Assembly (NCBI GenBank): GCA_022798855.1
Contig: JAAWNI010000169.1
Coordinates: 1 to 5,037, forward strand
DNA length: 5,037 nucleotides
Direction: 5' to 3'
Source of the DNA: Lawsonibacter sp.
Lineage (GTDB): Bacteria; Bacillota; Clostridia; Oscillospirales; Oscillospiraceae
In this document: positions 5,030 to 5,037 of the stretch, in pieces
Layout of the letters: every line of letters starts with the position of its first letter
Numbering within the stretch: the stretch's first letter is position 1
The notes under the pieces: generated by a model
Database searches by the model: none
Told to the model about the DNA's origin: nothing
Seen by the model: only the letters and a program-made list of their open reading frames with translations
Made by a program: the position numbers and the translations under genes

Positions 5030-5037
5030 TCAAGATT

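Larger units (their letters stand above)
4918..5037. other. Gene-free structured tail, possible edge of a dispersed repeat
   Basis: No open frame with a ribosome site is visible on either strand. The 120 nt are less GC-rich than the flanking gene and hold three inverted repeats in a row (4921-4950, 4983-5005, 5015-5029). The wording from about 4942 onward resembles intergenic repeat sequence that I recall from gut Clostridia, but I cannot search to confirm it, and its right end is outside the window. Confidence 0.4.

Noticed and set aside
1..5037. CRISPR arrays, tRNA or rRNA genes, insertion sequences, phage genes
   Set aside because: No regularly spaced repeats, no cloverleaf or rRNA-like sequence, and no transposase, integrase or phage-like reading frame were seen.

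Overview
The window reads as chromosomal DNA from a GC-rich member of the Clostridia, most likely a gut Oscillospiraceae-type bacterium (the neighbourhood of Flavonifractor, Oscillibacter or Pseudoflavonifractor). This is inferred from the strong AGGAGG-type ribosome binding sites, consensus sigma-A promoters in AT-rich gaps, GC-rich codon use, and the gene families present. No species-level claim is possible from the sequence alone.

Left third, minus strand (1-1196): a membrane-anchored conserved protein of unknown function (480-1196, TTG start) is followed by the N-terminal part of trkA, the NAD-binding regulator of Trk/Ktr potassium uptake, which runs off the left edge. A short GC hairpin plus T-tract lies between them.

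Divergent control region (1197-1450): two back-to-back sigma-A-type promoters. The leftward one is moderate. The rightward one is an exact consensus (TTGACA, 17 bp, TATAAT) and drives serC through a leader of about 60 nt. A 26-nt pure pyrimidine tract sits just upstream of the rightward -35 box.

Middle (1451-3058): serC (phosphoserine aminotransferase) and, 15 nt later, a small hydrophobic protein resembling an S (substrate-binding) component of an ECF vitamin transporter. They look like one operon. A strong hairpin at 3091-3111 follows and separates them from the next pair.

Right (3157-4917): two tandem paralogous genes of the DUF1963/YwqG family, function unknown, each with its own good ribosome binding site. 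They are a clear local duplication and stay nearly identical at the C-terminus, including a 30-nt identical DNA block. The last 120 nt (4918-5037) hold no gene but carry three inverted repeats and may be the edge of a dispersed non-coding repeat.

The genes are mostly housekeeping (serine synthesis, potassium uptake, vitamin uptake). I do not see a clear new biological system. The best candidates for a second look are the DUF1963 pair, the serC-linked ECF S component, the trkA-linked anchored protein and the structured right-hand tail.
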